A stretch of DNA of 64,000 nucleotides from Xenoacremonium recifei (lineage: Eukaryota > Ascomycota > Sordariomycetes > Hypocreales > Nectriaceae): contig WOFQ01000029.1 of NCBI GenBank assembly GCA_012184525.1, positions 371,855 to 435,854 on the forward strand, in the 5' to 3' direction. The notes beneath the pieces were generated by a model, which was not told the origin of the DNA, did no database searches, and saw only the letters and a list, made by a program, of their open reading frames with translations. The stretch's first letter is position 1. Each line of letters starts with the position of its first letter. Below are positions 48,122 through 57,244 of the stretch, one piece after another. Made by a program: the position numbers and the translations under genes.

Positions 48122-48257
48122 GGCGCTGTGGCGGAGTGGTCTAACGCGTTAGACTGTGAGTAACATAATTTCACTCTAACATGCATCCTCCTACTAACAT
48201 CCAAATCAGCGAAATCTAATCCCTTCGGGGGCATCGGTTCGAATCCGATCGGCGTCG
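48122..48257 (+). tRNA. tRNA-Ser(CGA), split by a 54-nt intron
   Basis: Acceptor stem GGCGCTG (48122-48128) pairs with CGGCGTC (48250-48256), and the discriminator is G48257, as in serine tRNAs. D stem GCG/CGC, anticodon stem TTAGA (48149-48153) with TCTAA (48215-48219), a long variable arm (TCCCTTCGGGGGC) and T arm ATCGG-TTCGAAT-CCGAT form a type II tRNA. Box A reads TGGCGGAGTGG and box B GGTTCGAATCC. The anticodon loop becomes CTCGAAA (anticodon CGA) only if 48156-48209 is removed. The intron lies between T33 and C34, not at the standard 37/38. Cutting at 37/38 would give anticodon GTG (His) in a Ser-type body, which is unlikely. A T7 run at 48264-48270 is the Pol III terminator. Confidence 0.85.
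48156..48209 (+). other. Intron in tRNA-Ser with mRNA-type splice signals
   Basis: The 54 nt begin GTGAGT, contain CTACTAAC near the end (branch A about 15 nt before the end) and end AAATCAG. This is the profile of a spliceosomal intron of this genome, in length and in all three signals. No obvious bulge-helix-bulge pairing at the standard site was found by eye. Confidence 0.7.
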
Positions 48258-48559
48258 GTATTCTTTTTTTGCATTTTTTTCTTATGCATCTAATTAGAGG
48301 TGCTGTAGGCTAGTCGAAGTATTTTCTTACTGGGTAATACCAATTCCCTATTTCGTTACCCGATAAAATACATCTTGATCTGCGGAAGCGGAGGTTATCG
48401 CGGGAGGAGAACTTCAATTTTTATTAATTTCAAAGTCAATAATCGAAGTAAATTGTAATAGATAAGAAGATCTCTCAACCCTAACACCACTAAATTAACC
48501 AGATGTATCTATTATCAGCTATTACATGATAATGCTCTATCCACCCTCAAAAGCACTCC
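48258..48559. other. Intergenic, tRNA terminator and 3' flank of acetoacetyl-CoA synthetase
   Basis: About 300 AT-rich bases with T runs at 48264-48270 and 48274-48280, the Pol III stop. Nothing else is seen. Confidence 0.5.
48264..48270 (+). terminator. Pol III terminator of tRNA-Ser
   Basis: Seven T residues start seven bases after the discriminator base, a standard RNA polymerase III stop. A second T run follows within 10 bases. Confidence 0.8.
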
Positions 48560-50850
48560 TCAGAGCTTGCTCTTCGACTGGTCAAGTTGCTCGACCTTGG
48601 CGAATTGATAGTAATATTCGAGACTCTTCGGGTTAGCGAGTGTACCTGATGCTGTGATCTTGCGGCCAGATATGATTTGTTTTACCGGGAGCTCAACCTT
48701 CTTACCGGTTATAGTTCCCTGTATGAGGCACGACAATATCAGTTACTGGCGTTAGCAGGATCTAGAGGCGCTGGAAGCTTACCGGAATCTCAGGAGTCGG
48801 AAACACGAAAGCTGGTACGTGACGTGCACTCAACCCCTTGCGAATAGCTGCTTTCACTCTGGTGACCAGGTCCGGCGAAAACTTGACATTGGGCTTCATG
48901 AGTAGGAATAGGAAGACACGCTCATCGGTGTCTTGCTGACGTCTCTGGCCAACACAGACGGAGTCTGCTACTTCGCTAGCGAACTCACCCTCAATGATGT
49001 TGTAGATCTCGGCTGACCCAAAACGAACACCCGAGGGATTTAGTACACCATCCGAGCGACCAAGGAACATCAGTTGCTTGGTGACGGGATGGATCATGAC
49101 GAAATCGCCATGGGTCCAGGTGTCTGCATTGTCCTATTAGCAGTGTCTTGGAGGTAGGTGCAATTTCATACTGTCAAATCTGGCGAAGTAAGCATCTTGG
49201 TATCTTTTTGCTCCGTCTTCACCCCAAAACTTGACTGGCATGTTCGGGAATGCGCAAGTGGAAACCAACTCTCCAGGCTCGCCGTCCTTTAAGGCAGCTC
49301 CTTTGATGTAGCTCCCTTCCGCTGTGCTGTCATATACTTCGACGGGAACCCCTAGGCTAAAACCCGAGCACCCGCCAGAGTAGACTGGGGTGATAGGGTT
49401 GCTGATGCCAAAGCATCCAGCAATATCTGTGCCTCCGGATTGGTTGTTTACTCTGATGTGCTTAGGAAAGCCTTCATCGTAAAACCACTCGAAGAGGCTT
49501 TCGGGGAAGACCATTCCAGTGCTGCTTAGGACTTTCATTGCACTGAGGTCAAAGTGGTCTTTGGGCTTGTAGCCCGCACGCTGAAATTCGTACAGATACC
49601 GCGGAGATACGCCGAAGTGAGTAACCCTGTCTGATGTCAGCCGACGGATGTTCTCCTTTCAAGATGACGAGAACGCAGACTTTGCTTACCGTTCCTGCGC
49701 TGCCAGTTCTAGAAGAACCGTTTTCCTAGGTAGAAATGGACTTCCGTCATACAGGATTACACGAGCCCCAAATACTAGGGCTTGCACAGCGGCCAAATAC
49801 ATGATCCAGCTAGTGGTGGTGAACTGCAAAGCAACGCTGTCCGAACCAAGCTCCTGATGCAGCGCTCCCTCCTTGTAACCGCTGAGTAGAACTCCGCCAA
49901 CAGAGTGAACGATGCACTTGGGCTGTCCAGTAGTGCCAGAGGAGTACACGATGAGGAACGGGTCACTGAACTTGATCCGAAGAAACTCCAGCTTGTCGCT
50001 TTTCGCATGAGCCAAAAATGCATCTAGTGTCTGGATCCTTTCCATCTTTGAAACATCTTGCGGGTTGTTTCTTAACCGCGGCAGTGAGATAAGACCTTGG
50101 AACTCTCTCACAGAGTGCAAGCCGTTGACGACAGCCTTCATCTTTTCTCGCAGATCAATGGTCTTCAAGTTGTATAGCGCCGTGTCGTCCATAAATACCC
50201 AACGGGGCTTGATTTGCAGTAGTCGCTCCAAGATGCCCTTGACGCCCATGTCCGTTGAGTTGGATGAGAAGATACCACCCAATGCTGTTGTGGCAAGGAA
50301 CACGACCATGGTGTCGATATTGTTGCACGCGCAGGCTGCGATGCGATCGCCTTTTACTACGCCGTTGGCCTTCATAGCCTGAGCGAGTTGTCCGACGCGT
50401 TTCCGGAGCTCTCCCCAGGTCATTACAGTTCTAATTGCTGGATTGGATTCGTTGACCTCGACAACGGCGATGTCGTTTTCCTCCTTTCCTGGTTTCCCGT
50501 TGGCGTTGAAGAGCAGGTTCTCGGCGAAGTTGAGCTTCACGCCTTCGAACCAGATTGGGATGCTGTCCATTCTCGTGGATTCATCTACGACACGGGTGCA
50601 TGTGCCTTCGTAGATTAGGCCTGAATACTCTAGCAAAAAAGCCCAGAAGCTTGAGCGCTGTGTGATTGAATATTGGTGCAAATCGTAGAATGTCTTGTCT
50701 GGTCAATTTGGCTCGGTGAGTGTCAACAGCGGGGAAACTCACCTTGAACTCCTGTCTCGTGCTCTTCGCGAGAGCCTGTTTGAAGCGACCCATGCTTGTC
50801 GAATCCGGGTCTGGGTGCTCCCAGAGCTTGCGCGGAGTTGGATGGCTCAT
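48560..50850 (-). CDS. Acetoacetyl-CoA synthetase, five exons
   Basis: Exons 50850-50743, 50693-49690, 49626-49172, 49123-48783 and 48718-48560 give 688 residues, near the usual length (about 650-690). It is an acyl-activating (ANL) enzyme: AMP-binding motif VYSSGTTGQPKCIVHS, the A5-type NQSGGTDIAGCF, and the hinge region FLGRSDGVLNPSGVRFGSAEIY; the catalytic lysine is in GTITGKKVELPVK near the end. The overall layout (WEHPDPDSTSM start, KLNFAENLL) is that of acetoacetate-CoA ligase: acetoacetate + ATP + CoA to acetoacetyl-CoA + AMP + PPi in the cytosol. Fumarylacetoacetase-type cleavage by the neighbour at 55930 may supply acetoacetate. The second acceptor was selected by frame. Confidence 0.88.
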
Positions 50851-51632
50851 TGTGACCGGATTCTGGCGGGCTCGCACTTGTTGGGTGTCGTAAGAAGCAG
50901 CGTCAAAGACCGTATAATGGGAATGTTCAATGAGTTTGGAGATTTCTTAAATCCCATTCGGGCCATTGCGAGCCCGAGCCTCGGCACCGGCGGAGAACCC
51001 GGCCAACCTTCTCCATGAAAGGAGAATAGTGGTGAACCTGGGGTGTGAGGGGGTGGAGATGCGGGACCTATTCCCCCAGAGCCAGTCTTCCGCGGTGATG
51101 AACTAATGGTAGAAGATCGGATCAGTAGTACAGAATCTGTATGTTAAGTTGTATTTGAAACCCTAAAAATAATTTATATAGATTATATGTAACCACCTCG
51201 AATCTCTAAACTAACGTCGCTGTTCCTCTGAGCATGTTGATGCATCCTAAGCCATCAGCCTCGGTTTATCTCGATTCAGCTCGCTTGCCGGCCCACGTCA
51301 TAGGCCTGAGCTCATCCTTGATAGCGGGCCTTAAAGCCAGGTGAGCATTTTGTCCCAGAACAGTACACAGTGCGTACCGAGTGATTACAGTAAAGTTCCT
51401 TCAGCCCAACGTTCCATAAAACGTCCCCGAGATAATGCAAGAGCATTAATATGAATTTGCAACCACTTGTAATCGTGTCGTAAGGGCTGATGAGGGCTGC
51501 CTCCAGCGTAGGCAATTACTGTCACGAAGCTCTGCAATCCCACTTATGAAGTGTCGAAGAAATGAAATAATGATGCAAAGATATTTTGATGCCTTAGTGT
51601 ACATTGGAGAGTTCACGTTTTGATCCCATCCT
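50851..51632. other. Intergenic, 780 bp, promoter of acetoacetyl-CoA synthetase
   Basis: No supported gene. CCGAG-C-CTCGG at 50974-50984 is a perfect inverted repeat with CCG/CGG ends, a candidate Zn2Cys6 site 124 bp upstream of the start codon. Confidence 0.45.
50974..50984. promoter_or_regulatory. Everted CCG-N5-CGG element
   Basis: CCGAGCCTCGG is a perfect palindrome with a one-base centre, upstream of the acetoacetyl-CoA synthetase start. Zn2Cys6 proteins commonly bind paired CGG triplets, so the nearby regulator at 40822-43355 is a possible ligand. Confidence 0.4.
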
Positions 51633-53795
51633 TCAGGAAAAAATTTCCTCCATCCTCCCCACGGCCGCCTCCAACTCCTTTCTCGTATTGCACGCAGCGA
51701 AAAGAAACCGATCGGGCCGCACGATTGCGTATTTCCTGTTGTCAACAGAGCGCCACAAGTCATCCTCCCGATAATCGCGAGGTTCTGGACGACCTTCGCA
51801 GAGGGGAGTGGCGGCAAACTCCTTTCCAGAGGCGGTCCGGAATACCCTCTCCTCCAGCGTTCGGTTCCTGACGGGAAGTTCCCCAACCACCCGGCGAGAA
51901 ATAAAGAACGTCGTTTCCTCGGGGGCAACGTGACTGCTGATGTGATCCAATCCCTTCAAGTCGCGTTTGGCAGTTGGGATTTCGTCTAGGTTGGACAGCA
52001 ACACGACGATCTGGAATAGCTTCTTCTTGCTCTTCGCAAAGATAAGATCGTCGGTGAACTGAACCACACCCTTGTTGCCATCAGGCTGTAATTCCACACA
52101 ATATGTCTGCGCAAAAGATCTTCCGCCGTACATCTCGGGAATGAAGCTCATCCCTGGGCCATACTCGTACCTCATGGGGCCCTCAGACTTCGGCCCCAGC
52201 TCGAGCCATCGTTTCCACCGAGGCACCAACTGAATGAGCCACAAAGCCCAGTCTCGGAGGAAGATCCTGATCGGGTTCTTGCTATTGACCATATCCCCGT
52301 TCCGTATCGTTGACGCGAGCGACTTGACAAGTTGCTGTTTCCGTTCCAGGTACCAACCTTCGAGGAGCCTCTCGTGGTTCGTGCTATTCGAAGAACACGC
52401 TAGGGCGAGGCGCCAGCTTAGAGCTACAGCGTCGCGAAAGCCTGAAGCTATGCCCTGGCCACCGACTGGATGCGATTGTTAGGATTGGAAGTGAGAGAAG
52501 TATAAAGTGCTCTTACATGGTGGGAACACGTGGGCAGCGTCGCCGCAAAGAACCACTCTTCCAAGCGCCCATTTATTGCAACACCTGGCTGAGAACCTGA
52601 AAGGACGACATCGGAGGACGTCGATGCAATCGGGAGGGAATGCGACGTCTTGCGAGAGCCTGTAAGTAATAAGTCAGTTACACCAATCAAATTCCTAAGA
52701 TCTGGCATTGAAGCACACACCCATATCGTCGTCCTGGATGCTTCAAGTACGGAAAGACAACCTTCTCCACCATCTCCGCCTTGGCCATCTCGTTCTCGTC
52801 TTCGTCCTTGCCAACCACGAATTCGAAGCGCCATAGCCGGTCGGAAGTAAGTCCTAATCGTCCACAGACAGCAGGGCGTTGTGGATTGCATAGGAAGCGG
52901 AAGTTATCAGGGAAGAATAGATCGTAGACTTGCGTGGGGGTGTATCCGAGTTTCCAGAGGGGAAAGGAAGGGTGCGATTCGGGGGTTGGGGGCGTAATCT
53001 TCCAGTTGAGAGCAACCCAACTTTCCTGGTACTTGGTTCTATAACAAATATTATCAGAAACCCGCAGATATTTTGCTTTGCGTGCCTTGTGTCCACGTAC
53101 TCAGTCCACTCCATCCTGATGCCCTGTGGCTCCATGTAGTTCTTGCGCGTGAAACCCGTTTTCCCGTCAGCGCCAACGAGGAACTTGGAGCGGACTCGCT
53201 TCTCCTTGCCGGACTCCTCGACATAGGTGACATAAACCCAGTCCTTATCTTCTCGGATTGAAGTTAAGGTGCAGGAGTTTCGTAAATCGGAAGATGGGGC
53301 GTCGTCCATGGCGAGTCGAAGATGGTGTTCAAGGACCGGTTGCTTGTGGCTGATCAGGCTTACATGACCAGTATTTCCAACAGTCTATTGGGCCGAGTGT
53401 TAGTAGTCTCTAACAGTTATTTTGGGGAACGTTGCTTACTGTATCGGTCTCGAGGCACATGATAGGCTTTTTGGTCAAGTCATGATGGACGCCCGCTACG
53501 AACCGCACCCGAGGAACGCCTGAACAAACCCATGTCAGTAAACCCGAACCATTTCGGCAAAAAAGAAAAACATACAGGTCCCAATATCCGAAAATACTGC
53601 TCCGTAGAGGCCTAGAGCTTGAAGTAGCCTAATTCCGTCGTCATCAAGCACAATGCCTCGGGGATCCGTCGTGATGCCGCTCTCCTTCTCGAGGACAATA
53701 TTGGGAATCCTCATGCGCCCGAGAAACGCGGAGAGCATAGCTCCCGTCGGGCCACAACCGCAGATCAGAACATCGGTGGTCTCAAACTCGGCCAT
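51633..53795 (-). CDS. FAD-dependent aromatic monooxygenase (phenol hydroxylase/MhpA-like), six exons
   Basis: Exons 53795-53576, 53519-53440, 53384-53101, 53038-52721, 52659-52517 and 52465-51633 give 625 residues. Class A flavoprotein hydroxylase motifs are in place: the Rossmann GxGxxG in LICGCGPTGAM (residues 13-18), the DG motif FLVGADGKTGF, and the GD motif VVLCGDAAHVFPPFGGQGIASGFRDA, completed by the last splice. The C-terminal 200 residues resemble the thioredoxin-like tail region of phenol hydroxylases but without clear catalytic cysteines. The reaction hydroxylates an aromatic ring next to an OH with NAD(P)H and O2. It is read in the same direction as the extradiol dioxygenase upstream, which would open the resulting catechol or hydroquinone. 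Confidence 0.86.
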
Positions 53796-54373
53796 CTTGA
53801 ATTTTCGCTGATGAGTTGCAGTTTACTCTATGTTGCTGTGAATGACTCTTGAACTACAAATATCCCATACGCCCCTCAGCCGGTGGCCCGCTGAGGACCA
53901 ACCGCACAGCCCATCAGGCCATTTCCTTTGCTTGTTTGCCCAGCCACCTGAGGAGCCTCACATGGTTTCGTGGGGACTTCGACTTCTAATTGCTTTGATA
54001 ATCGGCAAATGTTCAGGAGCCGCGAGGCCGCGATTTCTGGGGTGCATAGGCCCCGCAACACCAATTCCGGGGGTTGGAAGAATGTGGCAACTATCTCTGT
54101 CTCGTGAGGAGGACAGCAAGAGACCATAGATGGGCTACGCCGGTCTAGAGGGGCTAGGGCAAGCAAAATCCAGGATTGATCTGTGCGCTACTGGCAACGA
54201 AGGATTCGAGCTATCACACGGAGTCCGTAGAATGACACTCAAAGGCGAATGGAGATGTTTGCATTGACGCTGACTAGCTAGCTAGGTTTACTGGGAACAA
54301 TCTGTCTCAACTTTCGCACTGGCGCCATACTATTTCCAGAGAGCCTGATTTTGTTTTCATCCCACCCTGTGAA
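53796..54373. promoter_or_regulatory. Promoter region of the monooxygenase
   Basis: About 580 bases downstream of the dioxygenase and upstream of the monooxygenase. It has CCCCGCAA at 54051-54058. Short frames on both strands have no domain. Confidence 0.45.
54051..54058 (+). promoter_or_regulatory. CCCCGCAA motif, copy 1
   Basis: About 256 bp upstream of the monooxygenase start. This is one of five copies in the non-coding DNA of the cluster; the core fits a CreA-type or two-finger C2H2 site. Confidence 0.45.
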
Positions 54374-55601
54374 TTACTGCATGAAGACTGCTGGAAGCTC
54401 AGGGCCCCAAACAGCCAGTGACTCTGCACCAGCCTGCACCCAAGCAATTGGCGTCTCCTTATTCACCAAGTCGCCATCTGCATAATGTTCCACCATGTTG
54501 CCTGTCGTATCCCACCAGTAGTCAAAGATCTGAGATCCGAGGATGTGGCGTCCAATACCCCAGACAGACTCGTACCCTTTCTGCGCCAGCCACTGGTGGC
54601 CCAGATTTTGGGTGTCGTAGTCGTGGACCTCGAACGAGGCGTGGTGAACGTGGGAAGTAGGAGCCATGCTGAGGAAGAAGCAGTGATGATCTACGAGCTG
54701 TTCACCAAGATCTAGGTGACAGAAGATGGTTACGACTTGGCGGTGACCTGGGACAGGCTCGACGTAAATAACATCTGAGGGGATGATGTTGAAGGTCGAG
54801 GTATAGAACTTGACCATGTCTTCAAATTTGGTAGTGCAGAAGCCAAAGTGGCCCACCTATCAAAGATCTCGCATTAGCACGAGGCGATCAACGATGAGAC
54901 AAGTATGGTTACCTTGTAGACCGCGGCTGGGCCCGGCTGGAAGCGTTGGAACTTGCGAATACGCTCTTTTTGAACTTCATAATTGAGTGGCAGCTTGCTC
55001 GGGGCTTCTTTGGCTTCTTTGGGCTGCTGTCCGTAGATGACGTTGAAGGAGTTGCCCTCGGGGTCTGTGACGGTGACCATGGAACCCCCACCAGGAGCCT
55101 TGCTCAAGGTCTGGACCTCCCCAGCCTCGGGAAGCTTTGCAACCCTATGGGGAGATATCATCAGTGTGACGCTAAATACGACACGCCCTGCAATGAAACT
55201 CACTTGTCAAAGTCCTCCTGCGATCCGACCTCGAATACACCCCCCAGGAACTTCTTGGGTCCCTTGCGGGCATAGTAGACATATTGGTCCGGACCGTAGC
55301 CCTTGTACCATACCTCATCTCCTTCCCGCTTGGCGACTTCCATACCAAAGTCTACACAAATTATAATAAGCGAAATGAAAAGACGGCAATTAGTATCCAA
55401 CTCACCGGTCAAGAACTTATGGATCTCGTCCAAGTCAGGATGCTGATACCGGACATGGGAGAGCTTTTTCAGGCGAATGCGAGCGTCAGCGTCGACACCC
55501 TGCTTCTCGAGCCAACCTTTCTGAGTATCAAAGTCTTTTCCGGCGGCAGCAGTGTCAGGTACTGCTGCTCCAGAGTTGTGCTTGAACTCGGCTTCCGTCA
55601 T
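54374..55601 (-). CDS. Type I extradiol ring-cleavage dioxygenase (VOC/glyoxalase fold), four exons
   Basis: Exons 55601-55406, 55351-55204, 55144-54913 and 54856-54374 give 352 residues. Two vicinal-oxygen-chelate modules are present, the second holding the Fe(II) ligands: His in VGHFGFCT, His in SHVHHASFEV and Glu in GNMVEHYADGD, in the usual order H-H-E. This makes it a catechol 2,3-dioxygenase/2,3-dihydroxybiphenyl 1,2-dioxygenase type enzyme that opens a catechol next to its two hydroxyls. Such enzymes are far commoner in bacteria than in fungi, which mostly use intradiol cleavage. It shares a 328-bp bidirectional promoter with the FAH-family hydrolase at 55930, the likely next step. No signal peptide is present. 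The exact diol is unknown. Confidence 0.88.
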
Positions 55602-55929
55602 TGCAATTGAGAAGCTACAGAATAGACTCGGGTGATTTGAGCAAGAGGAATAAGCGTAAACAATTTGGCGATCGTCTATTAAATCGACAAAGCAAATAAT
55701 GCTGTAAGATCGATCTTATTATCCCAGAGCTTAGACTGCCTCATTGTCCCCGCAAAGGGCATTGCCGACAGAGGAAATGCCGACGGACTTCTCGACCCTT
55801 ATTCTCCCCACATGTGGTCACAACGTCTTAGAAGCAGACGCGGTATAAAGGTAATGGCATGATTTGTCTCGCCTTTGGTCCGTTGCATACTGAGTATCTG
55901 CGTCAGGCGATATTGAAGCTAATTCAGAG
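55602..55929. promoter_or_regulatory. Bidirectional promoter of dioxygenase and FAH hydrolase
   Basis: 328 bases between the divergent starts, with CCCCGCAA at 55748-55755 near the middle and a CCGACAG/CCGACGG pair at 55764-55783. Joint expression of the two ring-opening enzymes is likely. Confidence 0.55.
55748..55755 (+). promoter_or_regulatory. CCCCGCAA motif, copy 2
   Basis: Centrally placed in the shared promoter of the dioxygenase and the FAH-family hydrolase, followed by AGGGC. Confidence 0.5.
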
Positions 55930-56852
55930 ATGGCGACCTTTAAGCGATTGGTGCGGTTTGCGCAGGGAGGCAAGACCTATTTTGGAGATCTCTTGGCCGA
56001 AGGTGATGGGGAATTTACCGTAAAGAAGTTCTTAGGAGAATCCTTCGATGCGCTAGACGCTACTGGAGAGGAGGTGAAGACGAAGGAGGTATGTTGTTCT
56101 TCAAGATGTGACGCTCGATCGACACTAAAGGATCTTGTGATAGCTTCTCTGTCCGCTCCCGTCAACCCCACTCATTGTCTGCATTGGTCTCAACTACAAG
56201 GGTCATGCGGTAGAGAATAAGGTACGACTACTATTTGGTTACGGAATTCTTGCTGATGAAAGTATAGGTGGACATTCCAAAAGCCCCTGCTGTCTTCTAC
56301 AAGCCCGCAGATGCATTGGCTGGTCCTTTCGATGATATCCCAACGCATCCTGATACTCGGCAGTACCTCGATTACGAGGCGGAGTTGGGAGTGGTCATTA
56401 GTAAAGACGCAAAGAACGTGTCGGAAGCAGACGCCCTGGATTATGTCTTGGGATACACCGCGGCCAATGATGTCTCGGCCAGACTCTTCCAGCACCCTGA
56501 CACCTGCGGCGGACAGTATTGTTATGCCAAGTCGTTTGACAAGTTTGGCCCGATTGGCCACGCCATCAGCTCGCCGGCTCTCTTTTCAGACCCTCTGGCA
56601 GCTCGAATTACAACCAAGGTCAACGGCGTGATTAAACAGGACTCAAACACAGATGACTTGATCTTCGGTGTAAGAAAGCTGATCAATTACCTTACACGCG
56701 GCACCACGCTGCGGAAAGGCACCATCATTATGACGGGAACGCCGGATGGAGTGGGCTATTTCCGCAACGAATTCCTGGGGGATGGGGATGTAGTTGAGGT
56801 CGAGATTGAGGGTGTGGGAAAGCTCCGGAATGTTATTTCTCACAAAGAGTAG
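55930..56852 (+). CDS. Fumarylacetoacetate hydrolase-family protein, three exons
   Basis: Exons 55930-56088, 56144-56221 and 56268-56852 give 273 residues, the size of the single-domain FAH/acylpyruvase group rather than full FAH (about 420). Conserved elements: IGLNYKGHA in exon 2 (completed by splicing), the metal site YLDYEAELGVVI (E-x-E), ANDVSARLFQ, KSFDKFGPIGHAI and TGTPDGVGYF near the end. Members split C-C bonds of 1,3-diketo acids or isomerise/decarboxylate ring-cleavage products with Mg or Mn. It is divergent from the extradiol dioxygenase and is the natural enzyme for the opened ring; acetoacetate, pyruvate or fumarate are possible products. Confidence 0.88.
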
Positions 56853-57015
56853 ATTAAATAAGAAGAACATTGAATGAGCATCTGTTCAGACATGTCTTGT
56901 CACGAAATCGTGGGCTTCGTCTCAAAGAGGCAAGTGGCGGGTGTGGGGTGCGAGAGTCCAGCCCGGATGGTCCGGCTCGGCTTCATCAAGCCTAGCGCCG
57001 TGGCTAAACTGAGCT

Positions 57016-57023
57016 CCCCGCAA
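57016..57023 (+). promoter_or_regulatory. CCCCGCAA motif, copy 3
   Basis: About 222 bp upstream of the C2H2 regulator's start, which would allow autoregulation. Confidence 0.45.
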
Positions 57024-57224
57024 TTCCAGTGTGTGGGGTAGCGCCTGCCACTTCTTGAGTTGCAGCAGATGGTCCGAGCCCCGAACTCCGAAAATGCTGC
57101 TCTGTCTCTGATTCTTCCCTCTTGCAACCAGCCTGCTGGACTTTTCGCAACTACTGCGATGGCATTGTGTCTCATTGGCAGATCGCATTGACGTCTGTAA
57201 CCTGGCTGGATATAAGGCCACTCT

Positions 57225-57232
57225 CCCCGCAA
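57225..57232 (+). promoter_or_regulatory. CCCCGCAA motif, copy 4
   Basis: Ends 12 bases before the regulator's ATG and 10 bases after a TATA-like element. It could be a promoter-proximal or leader element. Confidence 0.4.
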
Positions 57233-57244
57233 AGACTGCACAGC

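Larger units (their letters stand above)
56853..57244. promoter_or_regulatory. Promoter of the C2H2 regulator
   Basis: About 390 bases holding two CCCCGCAA copies (57016-57023 and 57225-57232) and a TATA-like GATATAAGG at about 57209. The second copy is 13 bp before the start codon, so it may lie in the 5' UTR. Confidence 0.5.

Noticed and set aside
48122..48257. Reading the split tRNA as tRNA-His with a standard 37/38 intron
   Set aside because: It would put anticodon GTG in a type II body with a long variable arm and discriminator G, which is a serine tRNA.
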